DNA of 38,184 nt. It comes from Myxococcales bacterium. GTDB taxonomy: Bacteria; Myxococcota_A; Polyangia; Polyangiales; Polyangiaceae. The position numbers were made by a program, and so were the translations under genes. Under the pieces are notes generated by a model. That model did no database searches, was not told the origin of the DNA, and worked only from the letters and a program-made list of their open reading frames with translations. This document shows, piece after piece, positions 1 to 6,753 of this stretch (the stretch's first letter is position 1; the number at the start of each line of letters is the position of its first letter). Where the stretch lies: contig JAAFHV010000063.1 of the NCBI GenBank assembly GCA_013297655.1, positions 1 to 38,184 of the forward strand, written 5' to 3'.

Positions 1-408
1 AGCAGAGACCTCGACGCGCGGCGCTCCAATGAGCTGCGCTTGGAGCTTCTTCGTCGCGACGTGAAGGAACGCGTCGCGCACGAGCTCGGCGACGAGCCCC
101 CAATCCGGCCGCGTATCGAGGACCACGCCGACCCAGCCGCTCGGTCCCACGTACGGAGGGCGAAAATAGCGATCCGGGTCGCTCGCGACGAGGTCTGCTT
201 GCGCTCCGGGGGCGAGCGGGAGCCATACCGAAAGATGAAGCGCGCCGTGGTGGTGATCGTCGAGCATCGCGAACACTTTCCCCTTGCCCGCGAACCATGT
301 CGGCTCTCCGTGCGACACGCGCTCGTTCGCCTCGGGGAGTGCCATACAGATCGCCCTGAGCCGCTCGACGATCACGTCCCGCGCGGCAGCCTTCTTGGTC
401 GACGTCAT
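1..408 (-). CDS. MmcQ/YjbR (DUF419)-like protein, 3' end cut by window edge
   Basis: Reading the minus strand from an ATG at 408 gives 136 open codons with no stop before the edge. The protein begins MTSTKKAAARDVIVERLRAI and continues with LPEANERVSHGEPTWFAGKG, FAMLDDHHHGALHLSVWLP and RPPYVGPSGWVGVVLD. These match the MmcQ/YjbR fold family: a conserved PEA...HG.PTF/W.. start, a K..F..l core and a GW..v.ld segment. Family members are usually 110-130 residues, so nearly all of the protein is present and only a few C-terminal residues may be missing. The fold is described as DNA-binding-like, but the molecular role is not established. The gene is divergent from the sigma factor at 580, with about 170 bp between them. 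The plus-strand frame over this stretch is Arg/His-rich and is not a gene. Confidence 0.85.
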   Translation of the reverse strand, partial: MTSTKKAAARDVIVERLRAICMALPEANERVSHGEPTWFAGKGKVFAMLDDHHHGALHLSVWLPLAPGAQADLVASDPDRYFRPPYVGPSGWVGVVLDTRPDWGLVAELVRDAFLHVATKKLQAQLIGAPRVEVSA

Positions 409-579
409 CGAGACGAGCGTGGGCCATAGACGTGGGCGGACGCCATGGAAATCGAACAGGGCGTCGAGGCGACCGCGGTGATCTCGTCACGGGGCGAGGC
501 ACCGACGCAACCCGGAGAAAAACGGCGACCGCGCACGGCGCGCCGTATCCTTTCGCGTCCCTACGGTGTCCTCCCTCCA

Positions 580-1554
580 ATGACCCACGATTCCACCCTT
601 CGAGACCTCCCCGATCCCGTTCGTCGCTCGTGGCGAACGTTCCTCGAGCGCTGCGAGGCCCTTCGGCCCGAGCTCTATCGTTATTGCCGCTACCTCGCGC
701 GGAGCCCCTGGGAAGCCGAGGACCTCGTCCAGGAGACGCTCGCGCGCGCGTTCGTCGCCCTCGCGCAGACCCACCAGGAGATCGATAACCCGCGCGCTTG
801 GCTCTTCCGCGTCGCGTCGAATCTGTGGCTGAATCAGGTTCGCGATCGGCGGGAGGTCCCAGCGTCGACGTCGAGCGCGACGGAGAGTGACGCTGCGACG
901 ACGGACGACCCTCGCGCGACGCGCGAAGCTGCCGGCACGCTGATCGGTGCCCTCGCGCCGAAAGAGCGCGCCGCGGTGGTGCTGAAAGACGTGTTCGACC
1001 TCGGGCTCGACGAAATCGCGGCCACCCTCTCCGTCTCGGTTGGCGCGGTGAAGGCCGCGCTCCACCGCGGACGTGGCAAGCTCGAGATTCACGAGACGGC
1101 GGCGACGGCAGTCGCGGTGCCGGCCGTGCTCGACGCGTTCGTCCGCGCGTTCAACGCGCGCGATCTCGACGCGATCACGGCTCTTCTCCTCGACACTGCG
1201 CTCGTCGAGCACCCTGGGCTCAGCGTCGAGTATGGCGCGGCGGTCGCGAAGAAGGGCTCCCTCGCGGGCGCGTTGTTCGGGAAACCCGACCAGGCGATCG
1301 CACCTGCGTATCGGGCCGGTCTCCTCTCCGACGCCCCGCGAATCGAGCTCCGCGTTCATCGCGGCGAGCCGCTCCTTCTAGGGTATTTCGCCCACGACGA
1401 CGGCGAGGCCGTGCGTGTCATTTCCCGCGCCGTCGTGGAGGACGGCCTCATCGTGCGGCTTCGCACGTCGATGCATGCGCCGGAGGTCATCGCGGAGATC
1501 TGCGCCGAGCTCGGAGTGCCATTCCGATCGAGCGGCTATCGGTATTGGTGGTGA
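580..1554 (+). CDS. ECF-type RNA polymerase sigma factor with C-terminal NTF2/SnoaL-like domain
   Basis: This 324-residue protein is predicted to redirect RNA polymerase to a specific regulon. Sigma region 2 spans about residues 25-95 (LRPELYRYCRYLARSPWEAE, DLVQETLARAF, PRAWLFRVASNLWLN). Region 4 spans about 125-180 (LAPKERAAVVLKDVFDLGL, DEIAATLSVSVGAVKAALHR). Between them is an Ala/Thr/Asp-rich linker. The last ~130 residues (AFNARDLDAITALL, VEDGLIVRLRTSM) look like the SnoaL/NTF2-fold extension of ECF41/ECF56-type sigma factors, in which the tail can regulate activity in place of a classical anti-sigma factor. No anti-sigma gene is adjacent. The frame is open 45 codons further upstream, but homology starts near the ATG at 580; no clear Shine-Dalgarno precedes it, so the start is moderately certain. 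Confidence 0.88.
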   Translation: MTHDSTLRDLPDPVRRSWRTFLERCEALRPELYRYCRYLARSPWEAEDLVQETLARAFVALAQTHQEIDNPRAWLFRVASNLWLNQVRDRREVPASTSSATESDAATTDDPRATREAAGTLIGALAPKERAAVVLKDVFDLGLDEIAATLSVSVGAVKAALHRGRGKLEIHETAATAVAVPAVLDAFVRAFNARDLDAITALLLDTALVEHPGLSVEYGAAVAKKGSLAGALFGKPDQAIAPAYRAGLLSDAPRIELRVHRGEPLLLGYFAHDDGEAVRVISRAVVEDGLIVRLRTSMHAPEVIAEICAELGVPFRSSGYRYWW

Positions 1555-1633
1555 ATCGTGCCAATCCGTACCGACCTGACGTGGCGCGCGCTCACGGCGA
1601 GCGGCGACGTTCGAACACTCGCGTATTCATGGG

Positions 1634-1945
1634 GTGTTCGAGAAGAGATCGCCGAGCCACCCGATCGTATCCAATCGATCCGTGATGCGGACGAGCATGT
1701 CCACCGCGCACGACGATCAGCGTTGGTACCTTCGGCTCCTCTCGCGCTTCTTGGGCGGAGGGCCGGGGTACCGTAGAAACGCGCGGCCCGAGCTCGTCTA
1801 CGTGCGCGATCGCGCGATCTGGCTCGGCTCCGTCCGTGACGCCCTCGCGACGCAGCCCCCGACGATCGTGGTCCCTGCCCACGGCAGCGCCGTGACGGCG
1901 GACACCGCACGCCTCACCGAGCCGCTCGTCTACGAAGGCCCGTGA
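1634..1945 (+). pseudogene. 3' remnant of a metallo-beta-lactamase/DUF4336-like gene
   Basis: The open frame shows host-like codon use only from about 1704 onward, encoding WYLRLLSRFLGGGPGYRRNA followed by RPELVYVRDRAIWLGSVRDA and PPTIVVPAHGSAV. This resembles the C-terminal end of DUF4336-type metallo-beta-lactamase-fold proteins, where a hydrophobic segment is followed by a final AHG motif. The N-terminal HxHxDH-bearing part is absent. The 1558-1640 stretch is open in a different frame (from a GTG at 1558) and also has fair codon use, so a frameshift or internal deletion is possible. A perfect 8-bp inverted repeat, TCGAACAC (1611-1618) and GTGTTCGA (1634-1641), lies at the junction. Family identity rests on a short segment; the alternative is a short unrelated ORF. 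Confidence 0.42.
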
Positions 1946-2128
1946 GGACGCAAACGAGGAGCGAGGTCGTGCGGGTACGCGCCAACGGTCGCGACTGCCA
2001 CGAAGGCTCGCTCGCTGTCGGATCACCCCGACAATTCGTCGCGCGGCGCTCTTCGTTTTTCTGCGTCCTCCCGCGATGTTAGCGTCGTCGCGTTGCGAGG
2101 CGCAGGCGCTCTCGCCGAGGAGCACTCC

Positions 2129-3916
2129 ATGGCCCGCAGAATCGAGGATCTCGCCATTATTGGGGACTGCCAAACCGTCGCGCTCGTCGGAATCGACGGG
2201 TCGATGGACTGGCTCTGCTTTCCGCGGTTCGATTCGCCGGCATGTTTCGCGGCCCTGCTCGGCGGCCCCGAGCATGGGCGTTGGAAGATCGCGCCGGTGG
2301 GCGCCGTTGCCCGAACCACCCGCGCGTACCGCGGGGAGACCCTCGTCCTCGAGACCACATTCGAGACCGAAACTGGCGCCGTCGTCGTCGTCGACTGTAT
2401 GCCGATTCGAACCGAACAACCCGACGTCGTGCGGATCATCAAGGGTCTTCGCGGCACGGTGCGTATGCGCATGGAGCTCGTGGTGCGGTTCGACTACGGC
2501 ACGATCACGCCGTGGGTGAAGAGCGTCCCCGGCGGCGTGCAGGCGGTCGGTGGACCGGAGACGCTCCAGCTTCGGACGTCGGCTCCTCTCCACGGCGAGG
2601 GCTGGAGCACGGTGGCAGAGCTCGACGTCGCGGCGGGTGAACAGGTCCCCTTCGTGCTCACGTGGCACCCGTCGCACGTGGCGCCTCCGGCCGAGATCGA
2701 CCCGTTCGCCGCCGTAGATACGACCGCGGCGTGGTGGACCGAGTGGGTATCGCGCGCCACCTATAGCGGCCCATTTCGCGACGCGGTGGTGCGCTCGCTC
2801 GTCACGCTGAAGGCCCTCACGTATGCGCCCACCGGAGGCATCGTCGCTGCCGCGACCACGTCGCTCCCCGAGCACATCGGCGGAGTACGTAATTGGGACT
2901 ACCGCTACTGCTGGCTAAGGGACGCCACATTCACGCTTAGCGCCCTCATTCAAAGCGGCTACATCGAGGAGGCGAGGGCATGGCGCGACTGGCTCATGCG
3001 CGCCGTAGCGGGACGCGGCGACGAGCTCCACATCATGTACGGCCTCGCGGGCGAGCGCCGCCTCCCGGAGATGACGCTCCCGTGGCTCCCCGGGTTCGAG
3101 GGCTCGCAGCCCGTACGAATCGGGAATGGCGCTCACGATCAGTTCCAGCTCGACGTCTTCGGGGAGGTTCTGGATTGCCTCCACGTCGCGCGGAGATCGG
3201 GGCTCACCCACACCGACGATTGGCGCATCGAGCGAGAGCTCATGAAGCAGCTCTCCCGCGTGTGGCGCGAGCCAGACGAGGGAATCTGGGAGGTCCGCGG
3301 CCCCAAGCGCCACTTCACCCACTCCAAGGTCATGGCGTGGGTCGCCTTCGATCGTGCAGTGAAGGACGCCGAGCAATATGGCCTCGCCGGCCCCATCGAC
3401 GAATGGCGAGGCGCGCGCGACGAGATCCACGCCGAGATCTGCGAGCGCGCGTTCGACAAGGGGAAGAACACGTTCGTGCAGTCCTACGGCTCGACGGATC
3501 TCGACGCGAGCGTGCTCGTCATGGCGGAGGTAGGCTTCCTCCCCGCGACCGATCCGCGCATCGTCGGCACCGTGGCGGCGATCGAGCGAGAGCTGCTCCG
3601 CGATGGGTTCGTCGATCGTTACCTCTCGCACACGGGAGTCGACGGGCTCCCGAGCGGCGAGGGAGCCTTCTTGCTTTGCACGTTTTGGCTCGCGGACAAT
3701 TACGCGCTCATGGGCCGCCGCGAGGAAGCGGAGAAGATCTTCACGGGCCTCTTGGCCATTCGCAACGACGTCGGGCTGCTCGCCGAAGAGTACGATCCGA
3801 AGCATCGGCAGCAGCTCGGCAACTTCCCCCAGGCGTTCTCCCACCTCGCCCTCATCAACACGGCGCGCATCCTCTTCGAGCGCGACAGCCCCACGACGTC
3901 TCGCCGAGCTCCGTGA
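2129..3916 (+). CDS. Glycoside hydrolase family 15 protein (glucoamylase/trehalase-like)
   Basis: The 595-residue enzyme is predicted to hydrolyse alpha-glucosidic bonds, with glucoamylase- or trehalase-type specificity that cannot be decided from sequence. It starts MARRIEDLAIIGDCQTVALV and GSMDWLCFPRFDSPACFAAL, the N-terminal beta-sandwich signature of bacterial GH15 proteins. The (alpha/alpha)6 catalytic domain carries GGVRNWDYRYCWLRDA at about residues 251-266, DEGIWEVRG around 383-390 (general-acid region, Glu384/388) and SGEGAFLLCTFWLADN around 509-524 (general-base Glu511). Length is normal for the family. The ATG at 2129 is preceded by GAGGAG (2117-2122) at good spacing, which favours it over the upstream ATG at 2093. 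No signal peptide is seen, so it is probably cytoplasmic and involved in trehalose or alpha-glucan turnover. It stands alone, without other glycan genes. Confidence 0.93.
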   Translation: MARRIEDLAIIGDCQTVALVGIDGSMDWLCFPRFDSPACFAALLGGPEHGRWKIAPVGAVARTTRAYRGETLVLETTFETETGAVVVVDCMPIRTEQPDVVRIIKGLRGTVRMRMELVVRFDYGTITPWVKSVPGGVQAVGGPETLQLRTSAPLHGEGWSTVAELDVAAGEQVPFVLTWHPSHVAPPAEIDPFAAVDTTAAWWTEWVSRATYSGPFRDAVVRSLVTLKALTYAPTGGIVAAATTSLPEHIGGVRNWDYRYCWLRDATFTLSALIQSGYIEEARAWRDWLMRAVAGRGDELHIMYGLAGERRLPEMTLPWLPGFEGSQPVRIGNGAHDQFQLDVFGEVLDCLHVARRSGLTHTDDWRIERELMKQLSRVWREPDEGIWEVRGPKRHFTHSKVMAWVAFDRAVKDAEQYGLAGPIDEWRGARDEIHAEICERAFDKGKNTFVQSYGSTDLDASVLVMAEVGFLPATDPRIVGTVAAIERELLRDGFVDRYLSHTGVDGLPSGEGAFLLCTFWLADNYALMGRREEAEKIFTGLLAIRNDVGLLAEEYDPKHRQQLGNFPQAFSHLALINTARILFERDSPTTSRRAP

Positions 3917-4139
3917 GGTAGCCCATTGTCCAGAGGCGCCCGCGCTCGGTCCGCCCGGTGCCATGCGATCGAGCCTCTTTCGCGCGCAGAGGAGGCGCCG
4001 CTGCGGCTCGCCGTGGCGTCGCTCGCGTTCACGACCAGGCTGCGGTGCGCACCCGTGCAAACGACTGCACATTCTCAGCGGAAATCGGCCCATTTATCGC
4101 GAAAGTGCGTTGGGCACCGCGCTTGCTCTGGCGCATACC

Positions 4140-4538
4140 GTGCACCTCACGCCCAGCTCGTTTCGCCACACCATCGCCCCCCTCTTCGGCGCGCTCACGC
4201 TCACCGCCTCGCCGCTGGCTTGGGCCGATCCGCCTATTGCTCGAGCGCCGACAGCCGCAGCAGCATCGCCAGAAATGGAGGGCCCTACGCCGCGCGGCGA
4301 AGCGCCAACCGCCGATTCGGCACGGCCCACGATCCCTGCTCCACCGCGCCCGCCGCCGGTCGAAGCGAACACGCGACCTCGGATCGAGCCTCCGTCGACC
4401 GTCGAGGGTTACGACGAGGCGATCGAGAGCACGGAGCGCGAAGAACGAAGCAGCGCGCGCACCACGACCATCCCGCCTCGCCCGGCCGTCGGCTTGTCTC
4501 TCACGCCGACGAGCGTCGGCCTCCAAGGCGCGTTTTAG
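4140..4538 (+). CDS. Short exported Pro-rich protein, possibly truncated by the adjacent element
   Basis: From a GTG at 4140 the frame encodes 132 residues. A signal-peptide-like segment (RHTIAPLFGALTLTASPLAW with ADPP after the likely cleavage site) is followed by an Ala/Pro/Glu-rich region (PAPPRPPPVEANTRPR) and ends VGLSLTPTSVGLQGAF. The codon use is host-like. The protein stops abruptly at TAG 4536-4538, exactly at the left end of the inverted-repeat element (4538-4787). It may therefore be the N-terminus of a longer exported protein cut by the insertion, although the stop could also be native. No convincing Shine-Dalgarno lies before the GTG. No family is recognised. Confidence 0.5.
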   Translation: MHLTPSSFRHTIAPLFGALTLTASPLAWADPPIARAPTAAAASPEMEGPTPRGEAPTADSARPTIPAPPRPPPVEANTRPRIEPPSTVEGYDEAIESTEREERSSARTTTIPPRPAVGLSLTPTSVGLQGAF

Positions 4539-4569
4539 CAGCCCGTTGATTTTCGGACCGAGGCCAGTC

Positions 4570-4597
4570 GTCCCTCGTCAGGGACTTCCAAGGGTCG
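4570..4597. repeat. 28-bp direct repeat, copy 1 (hairpin-forming)
   Basis: This copy starts GTCCCTCGTCAGGGAC, a perfect 6-bp stem with a CGTC loop, and continues TTCCAAGGGTCG. It is identical over 28 bases to the copy at 4649-4676. It overlaps the inner end of the left terminal repeat by one base. Confidence 0.85.
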
Positions 4598-4648
4598 TCG
4601 TCCGCGCCCGATCCGCCGAGGCGCGATCCGAGGAGCGCGCGGAGCCTA

Positions 4649-4676
4649 GTCCCTCGTCAGGGACTTCCAAGGGTCG
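4649..4676. repeat. 28-bp direct repeat, copy 2 (hairpin-forming)
   Basis: The second copy is identical to 4570-4597, with start-to-start spacing of 79 bp and 51 bp of unrelated sequence between copies. Each copy has the GTCCCT/AGGGAC stem. Two copies with a 51-bp gap do not make a CRISPR array. They more likely belong to the surrounding mobile element as protein-binding or RNA-folding sites. Confidence 0.85.
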
Positions 4677-4787
4677 CTTTCTAGGTGAGCACGCACCGCA
4701 GGATCGCGCGCGCTTACAGCGCCGAGACACACGAAGGCGGTCGGGATGCGGCGGCGACTGGCCGACGGGAGAAAATCAACGGGCCGC

Positions 4788-5061
4788 TAGCCGGCACTCC
4801 GAGCGCCAAACTTCAAGAATTCCGAGCGCGGCCAACACGGAGCATCTCGCCGTCACCGGACCGCCGCTTGCTGCTGGGCGCGGACCTCAACCGTCGCTTG
4901 CGCAAAGGGCAAGTCGGCATGGCCCCGCGGAAATAGCTTCAAAATGGATAGTGAACGTGACCGCCATGGATGGCACACTGCGTGAATAGGGTTTGGTAGC
5001 TCGCAAGGGCTTCTGTCACTGGGGGGGTGCCGTATCCAAGCAACCCAGGAAGCAGTCACCC
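4788..5061. other. Non-coding or decayed stretch between the element and the next gene
   Basis: The only open frame (to TAG at 4936) has weaker third-position GC than the neighbouring genes and no recognisable protein. If the element (including its TA ends) is removed, the frame of the truncated ORF at 4140 runs into this open frame for about 48 codons, so it could be the decayed 3' part of that gene. The last ~120 bp presumably hold the promoter of the gene at 5062. No other structure is seen. Confidence 0.4.
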
Positions 5062-6126
5062 ATGGCCTCCATCGCGCCCAATCGGTCACGTTTGCCGTCG
5101 CGCTCTAGCGTTCCGGCCTCGACTACTCGCGCCGCGTTCCGGGTTCCGCGTATCTCCACCCTCGCCCCGAGCCGGCGCTCCGAAGCGCCCTCGAAGGCGA
5201 GCGCGCTCCTCACGCTGTCGTCGCTCGCGACCGACGCCCGTCTGCTCGGCACACCAGCTCCCGAGCCGACCGGCGATCTCGACCGCGCCACGATCGAGGC
5301 GCGCACGATGCTCCACCGTGGCATCGACGTGCTGGCCGAGCTCCAAGATTTGGAACCCGAGATCGAGCCGTCCGACGAGGCCTTCGACGACATGTTCGGC
5401 GACGCTCCGCTCCAGGCCGAGCACGAGGCGAAGGTAAGCGATCTGTGTTTCGCGGGCCTCATCGAGCTCCGCACCGCGCTTCGTGGGCTAGCGGAAGCCA
5501 CGAAGCCCGCCGACCGCGTGATCGCGATCGAGATGGCGGGCAGGCGCCTTCGGAGCGCCCTCCGCGCCGTGCTCACCCTCGCCGCGGTGGGTGGGGCGAG
5601 GCCTTCGGAGCTCCCCACCAACGAAGATTTGGAGTCGGCCCTCGCGTCGCGTCGCGCCTATGCGACGTTCCGAAAGCGGCTTCGTAGAGCCGAGTACGAT
5701 ACCCAAGAATCCGTGCTCCGCGCGGTTCAGTACGCGGCCGGCGCACTCGCGTCGCTCGCCAGCTCGAGCGACTACGCGAAGCTGCTCGAGTCGGATCGCG
5801 CCGCCCTCCGCGGCCTCAAGGACCGCGCGTTCGAGTGGGCGCGTGGAGCGAGGGAGGTCGCCGCCGGCCTCGCGCTGCTCGAAGATATCCACACGAGCGC
5901 CGAGCTCCTCGGCCGTCTCGGCGAGCGCCCCGATCTACGCATCCACGACGCCGCAATTTTCACCAAGATCGAGACGGCCAAATCCGAGGGTGAGCGACTC
6001 GCGCTCATCGATACCCTCGAGGGCCGCGACGAAGAGCTCGACGCGCTCTTCATCAGGATTCGCTCCGGCGAAGCGACAGAGATCCTCTGGGCGCTCGTGA
6101 TCTTGCGGTTCGGGGCGCTGCGGTAG
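5062..6126 (+). CDS. Uncharacterised alpha-helical protein
   Basis: This is a 354-residue protein with strong host codon bias. The first ~70 residues are basic and Ser/Ala/Pro-rich (SRLPSRSSVPASTTRAAFRV). From about residue 80 the protein appears almost wholly alpha-helical, with charged, Ala/Leu-rich helices such as LDRATIEARTMLHRGIDVLA, LCFAGLIELRTALRGLAEAT and YAKLLESDRAALRGLKDRAF. No signal peptide, membrane span or catalytic motif is seen. I do not recognise the family; helical-bundle proteins of this kind occur as uncharacterised ORFs in myxobacteria. The ATG at 5062 has AGGA about 11 bases upstream and is preferred to the open extension back to 4993. Confidence 0.8.
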   Translation: MASIAPNRSRLPSRSSVPASTTRAAFRVPRISTLAPSRRSEAPSKASALLTLSSLATDARLLGTPAPEPTGDLDRATIEARTMLHRGIDVLAELQDLEPEIEPSDEAFDDMFGDAPLQAEHEAKVSDLCFAGLIELRTALRGLAEATKPADRVIAIEMAGRRLRSALRAVLTLAAVGGARPSELPTNEDLESALASRRAYATFRKRLRRAEYDTQESVLRAVQYAAGALASLASSSDYAKLLESDRAALRGLKDRAFEWARGAREVAAGLALLEDIHTSAELLGRLGERPDLRIHDAAIFTKIETAKSEGERLALIDTLEGRDEELDALFIRIRSGEATEILWALVILRFGALR

Positions 6127-6272
6127 CAGCTCCGTGCCCTCGCCGACGACCTCGGACGAATCGATCGCACCGGCGCGCCGCTCGTCGTCGACATGTAACG
6201 ACGAGCTGGCATCGTGTATCCATATTTGCCACTCTCGGGAACCGTGAATTCCCACAATCAGGGATTCCCCCC

Positions 6273-6695
6273 ATGAGAATCACCGCGGAGCATCGCCTCT
6301 CGATCGATCCCGGCGCCGAGTGGATCGCCGAGCCGATGGACCCCGCCGCCTCGCACCTCGGGCTCTACCTTCGCTCCGTCGAGCATGGGGTGTACATGAA
6401 TGTTCGCGCCCAGGAGACCGGCAGGCATTCACCAACCCGCGAGGGGCTCGTGGCTCTTCTTCGCGAGCAAGGCTGGGCCTCGCCCCCGTTCGACGAATGG
6501 GCCACCGCGTCGGGGGCCCTCACGGCCGTCGGAGGCACCTTCGAGACAACCGGAATGGGCGGCGAGGTGGTGCTCGAGGTCTTCGCGACGAACGGCCATG
6601 TCGTCGCCAATCTCGCAGGCCCCGGCGACCGCGCCGTCATCGCTGCGCTTACGCCGTCGGTGAAGCGGCTCGTGAGCACCCTCGAGCTCGAGTGA
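6273..6695 (+). CDS. Uncharacterised 140-residue protein
   Basis: The protein starts MRITAEHRLSIDPGAEWIAE and has an alternating strand pattern (SHLGLYLRSVEHGVYMNVRA, GEVVLEVFATNGHVVANLAG) with a C-terminal helix (KRLVSTLELE). The layout suggests a small alpha/beta cytoplasmic protein; no signal peptide or known motif is present. Short G/C-rich inverted motifs (GGGAA...TTCCC, then GGGATTCCC) lie directly upstream at about 6238-6267 and could be regulatory. The next gene begins about 55 bp downstream on the same strand, so the two may be cotranscribed. I do not recognise the family. Confidence 0.75.
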   Translation: MRITAEHRLSIDPGAEWIAEPMDPAASHLGLYLRSVEHGVYMNVRAQETGRHSPTREGLVALLREQGWASPPFDEWATASGALTAVGGTFETTGMGGEVVLEVFATNGHVVANLAGPGDRAVIAALTPSVKRLVSTLELE

Positions 6696-6732
6696 GCGGT
6701 TGCCCGAACGACCAAGGGCGGAGGCGCGAACC

Positions 6733-6753
6733 ATGAGACATAGCGTGAAATGA
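6733..6753 (+). CDS. Possible 6-codon leader ORF overlapping the next gene's start
   Basis: An ideal Shine-Dalgarno, GGAGG (6720-6724), stands 8 bases before ATG at 6733. This opens a tiny frame (MRHSVK) whose TGA (6751-6753) overlaps the ATG of the lipoprotein at 6750 in an ATGA arrangement. The lipoprotein frame has a stop at 6741 and no good ribosome site of its own, so translation by coupling through this leader is plausible. It is too short to judge by codon use. Confidence 0.35.
   Translation: MRHSVK

Larger units (their letters stand above)
4538..4787. mobile_element. MITE-like element bounded by 33-bp imperfect terminal inverted repeats
   Basis: The left end (4538-4570) and the right end (4755-4787, read as reverse complement) match at 26 of 33 positions by my count. 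The outer core is GCCCGTTGATTTTC on the left (4541-4554), with its exact complement GAAAATCAACGGGC at 4771-4784. The inner block is GGCCAGTCG (4562-4570) and CGACTGGCC (4755-4763). A TA dinucleotide lies just outside each end (4536-4537 and 4788-4789), compatible with a TA target duplication as made by IS630/Tc1-type transposases, although TAGC...GCTA could equally be part of the repeat. The 250-bp interior has no plausible transposase gene and contains two copies of a 28-bp direct repeat. This is the structure expected of a non-autonomous transposon; the parent IS is not in the window. Confidence 0.65.

Noticed and set aside
2016-2033. TGTCGG/CCGACA inverted repeat upstream of the GH15 gene
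   Set aside because: The 6-bp arms with a 6-base loop are too short to call an operator without a second site or conservation data.
4570-4676. CRISPR repeat-spacer
   Set aside because: Only two repeats with a 51-bp gap, no cas genes in the window, and they lie within transposon-like ends.
4685-4936. 83-codon plus-strand ORF across the right end of the element
   Set aside because: It starts inside the inverted-repeat element, has weak codon bias and no recognisable protein; at most it contains a decayed gene end.
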